NCBI RefSeq assembly: GCF_014257025.1
Contig: NZ_JACMSF010000045.1
Location: 1-64,000, forward strand
Direction: 5' to 3'
Length of the DNA stretch: 64,000 nucleotides
DNA from: Streptomyces cupreus
GTDB lineage: Bacteria > Actinomycetota > Actinomycetes > Streptomycetales > Streptomycetaceae
This document shows, piece after piece, positions 23,602-31,783 of this stretch; position 1 is the first letter of the stretch; every line of letters begins with the position of its first letter. Under the pieces are notes generated by a model. The model saw nothing but the letters and a program-made list of their open reading frames with translations. It had not been told where the DNA came from and made no database searches. The translations under genes were made by a program, and so were the position numbers.

Positions 23602-24009
23602 ATGAAGAAGCTGTGGGCCACCGCGGCTGTTGCCGCTTCCGTCGTCGGCGTCTCGGTCATGGCCGCCCCCCAGGCCCTGGCGACCGCTGACGACGGTGAC
23701 ACCACGACCGTCAGTGGCAGCGACGCCGAGCAGTTGTTCGGTAACTCGGCCACGGCCGGCGACATGAGCCCGCAGTTCGCGCTCCTCCAGGGCTCGCTGA
23801 ACAAGCCGTGCCTCGGTCTGCCCGCGCAGGCCAACGCCGGTTCGATCGTGGGCGTCGTACCGGTCACGGTCCAGGACATCCCGGTCCTGTCGGCCCCGCA
23901 GAACCAGCAGTGCGCCGAGAACTCCACCATGCTCAAGGGCGACGAGCCACTCTCGCACATCCTGGAGAGCGTCCCGGTCCTGTCCGCCAACGGCACCAAC
24001 AACAGCTGA
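23602..24009 (+). CDS. rdlB: Rodlin
   Basis: 135 residues with a Sec signal peptide (about 1-28, ending QALA-TADD). The same conserved blocks as in rdlA are present: FGNSATAGDMSPQFALLQGS, NKPCLGLPAQ, VQDIPVLSAPQNQQCAENS and SHILESVPVLSANGTNNS. It acts with RdlA and the chaplins to form the rodlet layer. Differences from RdlA cluster in the N-terminal third of the mature protein. CGAAGGGA precedes the ATG. It ends at an exceptionally long bidirectional terminator shared with the acyl-CoA ligase gene. Confidence 0.93.
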   Translation: MKKLWATAAVAASVVGVSVMAAPQALATADDGDTTTVSGSDAEQLFGNSATAGDMSPQFALLQGSLNKPCLGLPAQANAGSIVGVVPVTVQDIPVLSAPQNQQCAENSTMLKGDEPLSHILESVPVLSANGTNNS

Positions 24010-24015
24010 GCCACC

Positions 24016-24065
24016 ACACGAAGGCGGCGGGTCACCGGAGATCCGGTGACCCGCCGCCTTCGTGT
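24016..24065. terminator. Very long bidirectional terminator
   Basis: A perfect 23-bp stem (24016-24038 with 24043-24065) around a 4-base loop lies between the convergent ends of rdlB and the acyl-CoA ligase gene. It can serve transcripts from both sides. Confidence 0.9.
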
Positions 24066-24072
24066 CACGTGA

Positions 24073-25995
24073 TCACCTGCGGTACAGCGCCTCGATCTCA
24101 TCCGCGTACGCCGCGGTCACGGCGTGCCGTTTGACCTTCAGGGAGGCGGTCAGCAACCCGTTCTCCTCGTTGAACTCGCCGGCGACCAGGGTGAAGGCGC
24201 GGATCGACTCGGCGCGGGAGACGGCCTCGTTGGCGTAGTCGACGGCCTTCTGGACGTCGGCGCGCATGCGCGGGTCGCGGACGACCTCGACCATCGGGGT
24301 GTCGGGGGGCATCTTGCGTACGGACAGCCAGTGGGCGACCGCATCGACGTCAAGGGTGATCAGGGCGGCGACGAAGGGCCTGTTGTCGCCGACGACGATG
24401 CACTGACCGACGGGCGGGCGGCTGCGCAGCCGGTCTTCCAGGACGGCCGGGGAGACGTTCTTGCCGCCGGAGGTGACGAGGATGTCCTTCTTGCGCCCGG
24501 TGATGGTGAGGTAGCCGTCCTCGTCCAGGGAGCCGAGGTCGCCGGTGGCGAACCAGCCGTCGGTGAGGACCGCGTCCGTCGCCGCCGGGTTGTTCCAGTA
24601 CGAACTGAAGACGATCCCGCCCTTGATGAGCACCTCACCGTCGTCGGCGATGCGGATGGCGGTGCCGGGGACGGGGAGGCCGACCGTGCCGGGGCGGGGT
24701 TCCAGGGGCGGGACGATGGTGGCGGCGGCTGTGGACTCGGTCAGGCCGTATCCCTCGTAGACGATGATCCCGGCCGCGCAGAAGAACAGGTTGAGGTTGC
24801 GATCGAGCGGGGAGCCGCCGCTGATGGCGTAGCGCATACGGCCGCCGAGCTCCTTGCGGATGCGCCGGTAGACCAGCAGGTCGTACAGGGCCCAGGCGGC
24901 GTAAAGGCCGAGGCTCGGGCCCTTGCCCCGGTCGAGGAACTTGTTCAGGTACGCCTCGCCGAAGCGGACGCCGATGCGGTCCGCGCGGTCGAAGGAGGCG
25001 CCGCGGCCGATCTTCTCGGCGGTCGCGCGGCCGGTGTCGTGGATCTTCTCGAAGAGGTACGGGACGCCGACGAGGAAGGTCGGACGGAACTCCTTGAGGG
25101 CCGGGCGGAGTTCGTCGGGCTTGATGCTCGGGCAGTGGCCGATCTCGATGCGGGCCATCAGGCAGGCGATCTGCAGGGTGCGGCCGAGGATGTGGGCGAG
25201 GGGGAGGAAGAGGAGGGTGGAGGCCACCTGGCGGGTGACCTCTTTGAAGATGGGGTGGAGCAGCTCGACCGTGTTGGCGGCCTCGGCGTGCAGGTTGGCG
25301 TGGGTGAGGACGCAGCCCTTGGGTTTTCCGGTGGTGCCGGAGGTGTAGCAGATCGTCGCGATCGTGTCGGGGGTGAGGGCGGTACGGCGCTTGGTGACCT
25401 CCTCGTCGGGGATGCTCCGGCCGAGGGCCGTGAGGTCGTCGAGTGCGCCCGCGTCCAACTGCCAGATGCGGGGGATGTCCTGGTGGCCGGTCTTCGTGCC
25501 GGCAGTCACCGTGGCGGTGTTCTCGGCGGTCTCCGTGACGACGTAGCAGGCGCCCGAGTCTCGGACGATCCATTCCACCTGTTCGGCGGATGAGGTGGCG
25601 TATACGGGAACGGTCTGGCCACCCGCCGCCCAGATCGCGAAGTCGAGGACCGTCCACTCGTAGCGGGTGCGGGACATCACGGCGACCCGGCCGCCCGGTT
25701 CGAGGCCTGCCGCGATCAACCCCTTTGCCACGGCGGTGACTTCGCGGGCGAAGGCAGCCGCGGTGACGGGGTGCCAGGTGCCGTGGTGCTTGCGGCGGAG
25801 GACGACGGCGTCGGGGGCATCGGCCGCGTTGATGTAGGGCAGGTCGGCCGTGCTGCCGGTGGTGGCCCTCGGGGCCATCGGTGCGGTGCGGGCCTCGCGC
25901 ACCACGCCGTTCTCGTCCCTGACGATCTCGACCTTGGTGCGGGAGGCCAGCTCGGTGCGCAGCCCGGCCCGTTTCAGATCCTTGCGTACGCCCAT
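24073..25995 (-). CDS. Long-chain fatty-acid CoA ligase (AMP-forming)
   Basis: 640 residues of the ANL adenylating superfamily. The AMP-binding P-loop ICYTSGTTGKPKGCVLTHANL is present, with GYGLTESTAA and WFATGDLGSLDEDGYLTITGRKKDILVTSGGKNVSP, covering motifs A5, A7, A8 and the hinge. It activates long-chain fatty acids to acyl-CoA for beta-oxidation or lipid synthesis (FadD15-like). The start has AGGGGAGC upstream, and a palindromic CTTACT-CATA-AGTAAG site lies 36-51 bases before it. It is the first gene right of the rodlins, as in the S. coelicolor order. Confidence 0.9.
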   Translation of the reverse strand: MGVRKDLKRAGLRTELASRTKVEIVRDENGVVREARTAPMAPRATTGSTADLPYINAADAPDAVVLRRKHHGTWHPVTAAAFAREVTAVAKGLIAAGLEPGGRVAVMSRTRYEWTVLDFAIWAAGGQTVPVYATSSAEQVEWIVRDSGACYVVTETAENTATVTAGTKTGHQDIPRIWQLDAGALDDLTALGRSIPDEEVTKRRTALTPDTIATICYTSGTTGKPKGCVLTHANLHAEAANTVELLHPIFKEVTRQVASTLLFLPLAHILGRTLQIACLMARIEIGHCPSIKPDELRPALKEFRPTFLVGVPYLFEKIHDTGRATAEKIGRGASFDRADRIGVRFGEAYLNKFLDRGKGPSLGLYAAWALYDLLVYRRIRKELGGRMRYAISGGSPLDRNLNLFFCAAGIIVYEGYGLTESTAAATIVPPLEPRPGTVGLPVPGTAIRIADDGEVLIKGGIVFSSYWNNPAATDAVLTDGWFATGDLGSLDEDGYLTITGRKKDILVTSGGKNVSPAVLEDRLRSRPPVGQCIVVGDNRPFVAALITLDVDAVAHWLSVRKMPPDTPMVEVVRDPRMRADVQKAVDYANEAVSRAESIRAFTLVAGEFNEENGLLTASLKVKRHAVTAAYADEIEALYRR

Positions 25996-26030
25996 GACGG
26001 CTCCCCTGGTCGACGCTGACTCGAAGTCAA

Positions 26031-26046
26031 CTTACTCATAAGTAAG
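26031..26046. promoter_or_regulatory. Palindromic operator upstream of the acyl-CoA ligase gene
   Basis: CTTACTCATAAGTAAG has 6-base inverted arms around a 4-base centre and lies 36 bases upstream of the ligase ATG. It looks like a TetR-family operator for fatty-acid genes; the regulator is not in this window. Confidence 0.6.
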
Positions 26047-26084
26047 GAATGGTCAATGGGGCCCGCGAAGACGGCACTGATGTT

Positions 26085-27653
26085 CTAGCCCTGGCCGCGG
26101 TGGGCCTGTTCGATCACCTCGGCGAGCTGCTCGACGTCCTTGTCCTCGGTCGTCTTCGCCAACTCTGCGGCGCGGTCCTGGAGTTCGCCGAGGCCTGGGT
26201 CGCCGGGGAGGGAGGGTCGGCCGTCGTCTCCCTGACGGAGGGCTTCGGCGAAGTAGGCGGCTGTCGCGGTGACCTGGAAGCGGGGGCTCGCGTCCCGGAG
26301 GGAGTCGTGGAGGGCGCCGGTCTCCACGTCGCCGGACTTCTCGTGCGGAGCTCGGGTGTCGGGGTCGAGCCAGCGGACCGTAGCCGTGGCGAGGTGGCCG
26401 TCGGCACCGGGGTGGGCGCGGACGGCGTACAGGGCGGTGACGGTGTGGCCCGGCCCGACTTCGCCGCCGTCGACACGGTCGTTGCGGAAGTCGTCGTCGG
26501 CGACCAGGCGGTTGTCGTAGCCGACGAGCCGGAACTCGGCGACCGTCTCGGGATCGAAGGCGACCTGGGCCTTGGCGTCGCGGGCGGTGAGGTCGATGTT
26601 CTGCGGGAGTTCGGTGCAGAAGACCCTCGCGGCGTCGTCCTCGCCGGACACGTACACCGTGTGGCCGTCGCCCTTGTCGGCGAGGCGTTCCATGAGGGCG
26701 TCGCCGTAGTCGCTGCCGACGCCGACGCCGAAGAGGGTGATGCCGTACTCGCGGCGGGACGACGAGATGCGTTCGAGCATGGAGTCCGGATCGGTGTCGC
26801 CATCGTTGGCGAGGGCGTCGGAGACGAGGACGACCCGGTTGGTGGCGCCCGCGCGGTGGCCCTCCACGGCGGTGGCGTAGCCGGTCTCGACGCCCGCGCC
26901 GAGGTTGGTGGAGTACGTCGGCTCCAGGCTGCCGATCGCGTCGTGGATCTCGCCGCGGTGGCCGCCGAGGCGGGTCATCGGCAGGACCTGCTCGGCCTTG
27001 TCGCTGAAGGTGACGACGGCGACCGAGTCGTCGTCGCGCAGGCGGTCCGTCATGGTGTGGAGGGAGTGCTGGGCGAGGTCCAGGCGGCCCGGCTCGCTCA
27101 TGGAGCCGGAGATGTCGATGACGAAGGTGAGGGCCGCGGGCGGGCGTTCGCCGGTCTGGGTGGAGGGGCGGGTGGTGAGGCCGACGCGGACCAGGGACCA
27201 GTTCTTCTCGTCGGTGCGGGCGCCGTCGACGGTGACCGTGAAGCCATTGCCGTCGGGGCGTTCGTAGTCCTGGCGGAAGCTGTTGACGAACTCCTCGGGT
27301 CGGATGGTCGACGGGGCGGGGCGCCCGCCTGCGGCGAGAGTCCGGCGGGCGTAGTCGTAGGAGGCCGTGTCGACGTCGAGGGCGAAGGTGGAGAGGTAGT
27401 CGGGCGAGGGACTGGCCTCCCGGGCGGTGTCGCCGTCGGCGCCCTGCCGTTCGCCGCCGTCCTGGCTGCTGTGCGGGGCGGGGAAGCCGGTCCTCTTCGG
27501 GGCGTCCGCCGAGTTGTTGCTGCTCTCGGAGCCGCCCGCGCCGCACGCCGTGAGCAGCAGACCGCCCGTCGTCGTGAGGGCGAGGAGGACGGCGCGCAGC
27601 CGTCGAGTGCGGTGGTGTCGCCTGCCCGGCCGTGGTGTTCGGTGCCGCTCCAT
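26085..27653 (-). CDS. Lipoprotein with von Willebrand factor A domain (YfbK-like)
   Basis: 522 residues. A basic N-terminus and hydrophobic stretch end in the lipobox LLTACGAG (about 33-40), so it is a predicted lipoprotein on the outer face of the membrane. An N-terminal VWA-associated domain carries YLSTFALDVDTASYDYARRTL and RPEEFVNSF. The VWA domain then has an intact MIDAS, DISGSMS. A C-terminal DUF3520-type region (VGYDNRLVADDDF, AYFAEALRQG) follows. This is the family architecture of YfbK-type proteins, whose role is unknown; a metal-dependent adhesion or scaffold function is likely. It stands alone upstream of the acyl-CoA ligase on the same strand. Confidence 0.85.
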   Translation of the reverse strand: MERHRTPRPGRRHHRTRRLRAVLLALTTTGGLLLTACGAGGSESSNNSADAPKRTGFPAPHSSQDGGERQGADGDTAREASPSPDYLSTFALDVDTASYDYARRTLAAGGRPAPSTIRPEEFVNSFRQDYERPDGNGFTVTVDGARTDEKNWSLVRVGLTTRPSTQTGERPPAALTFVIDISGSMSEPGRLDLAQHSLHTMTDRLRDDDSVAVVTFSDKAEQVLPMTRLGGHRGEIHDAIGSLEPTYSTNLGAGVETGYATAVEGHRAGATNRVVLVSDALANDGDTDPDSMLERISSSRREYGITLFGVGVGSDYGDALMERLADKGDGHTVYVSGEDDAARVFCTELPQNIDLTARDAKAQVAFDPETVAEFRLVGYDNRLVADDDFRNDRVDGGEVGPGHTVTALYAVRAHPGADGHLATATVRWLDPDTRAPHEKSGDVETGALHDSLRDASPRFQVTATAAYFAEALRQGDDGRPSLPGDPGLGELQDRAAELAKTTEDKDVEQLAEVIEQAHRGQG

Positions 27654-27800
27654 CTTCCGTGCCCCCTTGGGGTGTTGACGCCGACGTCTGTGACTGTGAC
27701 GGCGCGGGGGGCCGGAATGTGCGGCATGGGGCGTTACGGATGAATCTCAAGACGGCCACGATCATGGCCGCTTGAGACCGGTGGGTGATCCTCCGTTGAC

Positions 27801-28664
27801 CTAGGACACCACGTCCTTGCGGGCGAAACCGCGGAAGGCCAGGGCGAACAGCACGAGTGCGTACGTTATGGAAACCGCCGTGCCCTGGATCATGCCGGAC
27901 CATTCGAGATGCGGCTGGACGGCGTCCGCCCAGGCGAACTGCCAGTGCGCGGGCAGGAAGTCGCGCCAGTGGCCGAGGGCCGTCACGGCGTCCAGGACGT
28001 TGCCGACGATGGTCAGGCCGACCGCGCCGCCGACCGCGCCGAGGGGAGCGTCCGTCTTCGTCGACAGCCAGAACGCCAGTCCCGCGGTGACCAGTTGGGA
28101 CACAAAGATGTACGCCACTACCACCAGCAGGCGCTGGGCCGCCGTCCCCGGGTCCAGCGCACCGCCGGTGGGGATCTCCAGCGGGCCCCAGCCGTAGGCG
28201 GCGGTTCCGACGGCCAGCGCGACCACGGGCAGCAGGATCATCGCGGCGAGGCTGAGTCCGAGTCCGACGACGAGCTTGGACCACAGGAGGCGGGCGCGTG
28301 GGATGGGTGCGGCGAGCAGATAGCGCAGGGAGGACCAGCCGGCCTCCGAGGCGACCGTGTCCCCGCAGAACAGGGCGACCGGGATGACGAGCAGGAAGCC
28401 GGCCGACACGAAGAGATTGACGGCGGCGAAGTTGGCACCGGACGCGGTGGCCGTGTCCATCAGGGTCACCGTGTCGCTGCGGCCGCCCGGCTCGCCGCCG
28501 ATCGCGAACGCGATCAGCAGCACGAACGGCAGCGCGGCGAGGATCCCGCCCATGACCAGCGTCCGGCGCCGCTTGAGCTGACGGACCAGCTCCACCCGGA
28601 GGGGCAGGGTCCGGCCCGCACGGTAACCGGAGGCGGTCTCGGTGCGCTCGACCAGCGCGCTCAT
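27801..28664 (-). CDS. ABC transporter permease
   Basis: 287 residues with six TM helices and a soluble N-terminus. It resembles ABC-2-type permeases of the NatB/CcmB-like kind: AALPFVLLIAFAIGG for TM1, FVSAGFLLVIPVALFCGDTVASEAGWSSLRYLLAAPIPRARLLWSKL as the signature cytoplasmic loop, and a final ALVLFALAFRGFARKDV. It pairs with the ATPase domain encoded by the gene upstream, whose stop it overlaps (ATGA), so both are made together. The direction is probably export. The substrate is unknown. Confidence 0.85.
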   Translation of the reverse strand: MSALVERTETASGYRAGRTLPLRVELVRQLKRRRTLVMGGILAALPFVLLIAFAIGGEPGGRSDTVTLMDTATASGANFAAVNLFVSAGFLLVIPVALFCGDTVASEAGWSSLRYLLAAPIPRARLLWSKLVVGLGLSLAAMILLPVVALAVGTAAYGWGPLEIPTGGALDPGTAAQRLLVVVAYIFVSQLVTAGLAFWLSTKTDAPLGAVGGAVGLTIVGNVLDAVTALGHWRDFLPAHWQFAWADAVQPHLEWSGMIQGTAVSITYALVLFALAFRGFARKDVVS

Positions 28665-31519
28665 GCGGAACCTCCGATCAGAGTGAGGAAGGCGTCTTCG
28701 AGGCGGCGGTGGGGGCCGATCGAGGCGACCGGCACTTCGAGTCGCACCAGCTCGACGAGGAGGCGGGCGGCGGCCGCGGAGCCGGTGGCGGGGGGCTCGG
28801 GTTCGGGCCCCGCACCGACGACGGCCGCGGTCGCGTCCTCGACGGACGACACGCCCCCGTCCGTCTCCCGGACGGGGACCGGGACCGGCTCCGCCGCGCG
28901 GCGAGAGACGCCGGCGGGCACCGCGATCGGCTCGTCGGAGGGCAGGGCGACCGCGTCGGCGAGCGGATCCGTCCCTTGAGGCGAGGCACCGCCGGGTGCC
29001 AGCCGCACAAGCAGCCCTCCATCCGTCCGCACCGCCGACTCGACCCCGGACAGCGCGGCCACCTTCTCGACCAGTGGGTCCGCGATGTCGGCCGCCAGGC
29101 CGACGAGCAGGGTGTCGCCGGAGCCGACGATCTGCCCCACGGGACCCGCCTGGACCAGCTTGCCCCGGTCCATGACGACCAGGTGCGTGCACGACTGCTC
29201 GACCTCCGCCAGCAGGTGGCTGGAGACGATCACCGTGCGGCCGGCCGCGGCGTACCGGATCATCACCTCGCGCATCTCGCGGATCTGCGGCGGGTCGAGC
29301 CCGTTGGTCGGTTCGTCGAGGATGAGAAGGTCCGGGAGGCCGAGCATGGCCTGGGCGATGGCGAGGCGTTGGCGCATGCCCTGGGAGTACGTGCGGACGG
29401 CGCGGGCGAGCGCGTCGCCCAGACCCGCGATCTCCAGAGCCTCGTCCAGATGAGCGTCCTGCGGGGGCCTGCCCGTCGCCTGCCAGTACAACTCCAGATT
29501 CTCGCGGCCGGAAAGGTGCGGGAGGAAGCCCGCGCCCTCCACGAACGCGCCGACCCGGGACAGGACGGGGGCGCCGGGGCGGATCGCATGGCCGAAGACG
29601 CGGATCTCGCCGCCGTCCGGCTTGATCAAGCCCATCAGCATGCGGAGTGTTGTGGTCTTGCCCGCGCCGTTGGGGCCCAGCAGACCAAGCACCTGGCCCT
29701 TCTCCACGCGGAACGACAGGTCCCGTACCGCATACCGGTCCGCCGACTTGGCGTACCGCTTGCTCAAGTCCGTGATCTGGAGCGGGACTTCGGCGAGCGC
29801 GGGGTCCGGGGGCGGCGCGGTGGTGCGGCGGTGGCCCGTCAGCAGCAGGGCCAGGGCGATCACCGCGCCGGCCAGCGGGAGCCACCACACCCAGGACGGC
29901 AGGGGGGCGGCCGCGGTCGTCACGGCCGGGGCCGTCGGGACCTTCAGATCGCCCTTCAGGGAGACGGTGTACGTCGCCGGAGCCGTCGGGGATGCGTAGC
30001 CGAGGTCGGTGGAGGCGAGGATCAGGCGCAGGCGGTGGCCCTGCTCGATCTCGCGGTCGATGGCGGGGAGGGTGATCGTGACGTCCTTGCCGGACTTCGA
30101 TCCCTCGACCCGGAGGGGCGCGACCAGCTGGGAGGGCAACACGGACTGGCTGCCGCCCGGGCCCACGTCGTACACCTTGGCGAACAGCACGGCGTCGTCG
30201 CTCGTGGACTTGACGTGGACGGTGACCGTCGGGGATCCGGTGATGCGGAGGTCGCCGGTCACCGGTGCCGACTCGAACTGCGCGTACTGCCCGGGGAAGT
30301 CCAGCGACACCCCGACGCCGAGCGAGGAGAGCTGGGCGAGGCCGCCTCCGCCGAGGCCGGGCAGGGCGGAGACGGCGGGCGGGCCGGCGCCGGCCGGGTT
30401 GTCGAAGCTCTGCTCACGTCCGGTGAGGGCGATCGCCTGCTGCCCGTTCTCCAGGCCGGGGTAAGCGTCCGCGGTCGCGCCCCGCAGCAGGGCCGCGCCG
30501 TCGGTGGAGTCGACGCCTCCGGTGCGGGTGATACGGAAGGCGGGGCCCGTGTCCGTGCCCTTCTCGTCCTTGAGGTACCGGTCGAACCACGCACGCACGC
30601 GTGTCTGCACGCGGCTGGTCTCCATGTCGCCGCCGTCATGCCCGCCCGCGATCCAGTCCACGTCGACCGGGGCGCCGTTGGCACGGATCGCCTTCGCCGC
30701 CGCGTCCGCCTGGCCGAGCGGGAAGAGGGAGTCCGTCTGGCCCTGCACCAGGAGTGTGGGCACCTTGATGCGGTCGGCGACGGCGGACGGTGAGCGGCCC
30801 TCCAGCAGCCGCGTGGCCTGCGCGTCCGGCTTGCCCGACTGCGCGACCCGCTCGTACATCCGGCACAGCTCGGTCTGGAACTTGTCGCAGCCGCCGCCGG
30901 AGTTGATGAAGATGCCGGCCCACAGCTTCTTGAACACGCCGTTCGGGAAGAGTGCGTCCGCCAGGTTCCAGTAGGTGATCGCCGGGGCGATGGCGTCCAC
31001 CCGGTCGTCGTGGCCCGCCGCGAGCAGTGAGATCGCGCCGCCGTACGAGGCGCCTGCGACGCCCACGCGTGGATCACCGGTCTTGTCGAGCTGGACCTGA
31101 GGCTGTCTGGCCAACCAGTCGATCAGCCTGGAGACGTCGGCGACCTCGCCCTTGGAGTCGTTGAGGCCGATCTTCCCGGTGGACCTGCCGAAGCCGCGCG
31201 CCGACCAGGTCAGCACCGCGTATCCGTCTCTGGCCAGGTCCTCCGCCTGCTGCCGTACGTCGTCCTTGCTGCCGCCGAAGCCGTGGGCCAACAGGACTGC
31301 TGGGCGGCGGCCCTCGTCGGAGGACGTGAAGTACGAGGTGTCGAGGCGGACGCCGCCGACGACCATCACCCGGTCGGTGTGCCGCACCGCGGGCGCGTCG
31401 TCGGAGGCGACGGCCGTCCATGTCCCGGCACCGGCGAGCACTACGACGGCGGCCCCGGCGGCAAGAAGCCGTCGGGGCCTCCGAAGCAGGCCTCGCAGGG
31501 CGGGCAATCGAAGATCCAT
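28661..31519 (-). CDS. Fusion: alpha/beta hydrolase (CocE/X-prolyl peptidase-like) plus ABC ATPase
   Basis: 952 residues. An N-terminal TM or signal anchor (about 17-38) leads into an alpha/beta hydrolase with nucleophile Ser158 in GASYGG, Asp263 in QGQTDS and His294 in GGHDGG. A jelly-roll domain like that of X-Pro dipeptidyl peptidases (about 420-525) is followed by a TM at 542-562, then a complete ABC ATPase: Walker A GPNGAGKTT at 615-623, signature YSQGM at 711-715, and Walker B LLILDEP at 731-737. The topology puts the hydrolase outside and the ATPase inside. A single-polypeptide hydrolase-transporter suggests processing of the cargo during or after export. The start at 31519 gives the anchor directly. 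The last bases overlap the permease gene. Confidence 0.85.
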   Translation of the reverse strand: MDLRLPALRGLLRRPRRLLAAGAAVVVLAGAGTWTAVASDDAPAVRHTDRVMVVGGVRLDTSYFTSSDEGRRPAVLLAHGFGGSKDDVRQQAEDLARDGYAVLTWSARGFGRSTGKIGLNDSKGEVADVSRLIDWLARQPQVQLDKTGDPRVGVAGASYGGAISLLAAGHDDRVDAIAPAITYWNLADALFPNGVFKKLWAGIFINSGGGCDKFQTELCRMYERVAQSGKPDAQATRLLEGRSPSAVADRIKVPTLLVQGQTDSLFPLGQADAAAKAIRANGAPVDVDWIAGGHDGGDMETSRVQTRVRAWFDRYLKDEKGTDTGPAFRITRTGGVDSTDGAALLRGATADAYPGLENGQQAIALTGREQSFDNPAGAGPPAVSALPGLGGGGLAQLSSLGVGVSLDFPGQYAQFESAPVTGDLRITGSPTVTVHVKSTSDDAVLFAKVYDVGPGGSQSVLPSQLVAPLRVEGSKSGKDVTITLPAIDREIEQGHRLRLILASTDLGYASPTAPATYTVSLKGDLKVPTAPAVTTAAAPLPSWVWWLPLAGAVIALALLLTGHRRTTAPPPDPALAEVPLQITDLSKRYAKSADRYAVRDLSFRVEKGQVLGLLGPNGAGKTTTLRMLMGLIKPDGGEIRVFGHAIRPGAPVLSRVGAFVEGAGFLPHLSGRENLELYWQATGRPPQDAHLDEALEIAGLGDALARAVRTYSQGMRQRLAIAQAMLGLPDLLILDEPTNGLDPPQIREMREVMIRYAAAGRTVIVSSHLLAEVEQSCTHLVVMDRGKLVQAGPVGQIVGSGDTLLVGLAADIADPLVEKVAALSGVESAVRTDGGLLVRLAPGGASPQGTDPLADAVALPSDEPIAVPAGVSRRAAEPVPVPVRETDGGVSSVEDATAAVVGAGPEPEPPATGSAAAARLLVELVRLEVPVASIGPHRRLEDAFLTLIGGSA

Positions 31520-31767
31520 GCCTTCAACGGTACGGCGTGCCTTTGACAGTCGGAGCAGACCGCGGGGTGAACGGGCGCCCCTCCCCTGGGAGTACGGGTT
31601 CGCCTCGCTGTACCGCAGTCGTGGTACGGCCAAGAGCTCGATCGCTGCTGTGATCGGCCGACCGCGGGTTCGTTGTGGCTTGTCGCTCCTCCACTCTCGG
31701 CTTCGCTCGAGCGGGGGGACCCCCATCGCGGCGGAGCCGCAATTCGATACAGCCCCGCGCCCCCAGG
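31520..31767. other. Intergenic region with inverted repeats
   Basis: This lies between the hydrolase-ABC gene and the permease gene to its right. It holds short GC-rich inverted repeats and phrases such as CCCCGCGCCCCC that recur in Streptomyces intergenic REP-like sequences. No gene was seen. Confidence 0.4.
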
Positions 31768-31782
31768 CGCCCCTTCGGGGCG
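31768..31782 (-). terminator. Compact hairpin at the permease stop
   Basis: CGCCCC-TTC-GGGGCG begins 2 bases after the minus-strand stop at 31784. This is the hairpin core of a common Streptomyces intergenic repeat. Confidence 0.6.
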
Positions 31783-31783
31783 A

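Noticed and set aside
26053..28284. A minus-strand frame of 743 codons spanning the VWA gene and the permease
   Set aside because: It is an off-frame reading, Arg/Pro-rich, and incompatible with the VWA lipoprotein and permease frames, which have signal peptides and motifs.
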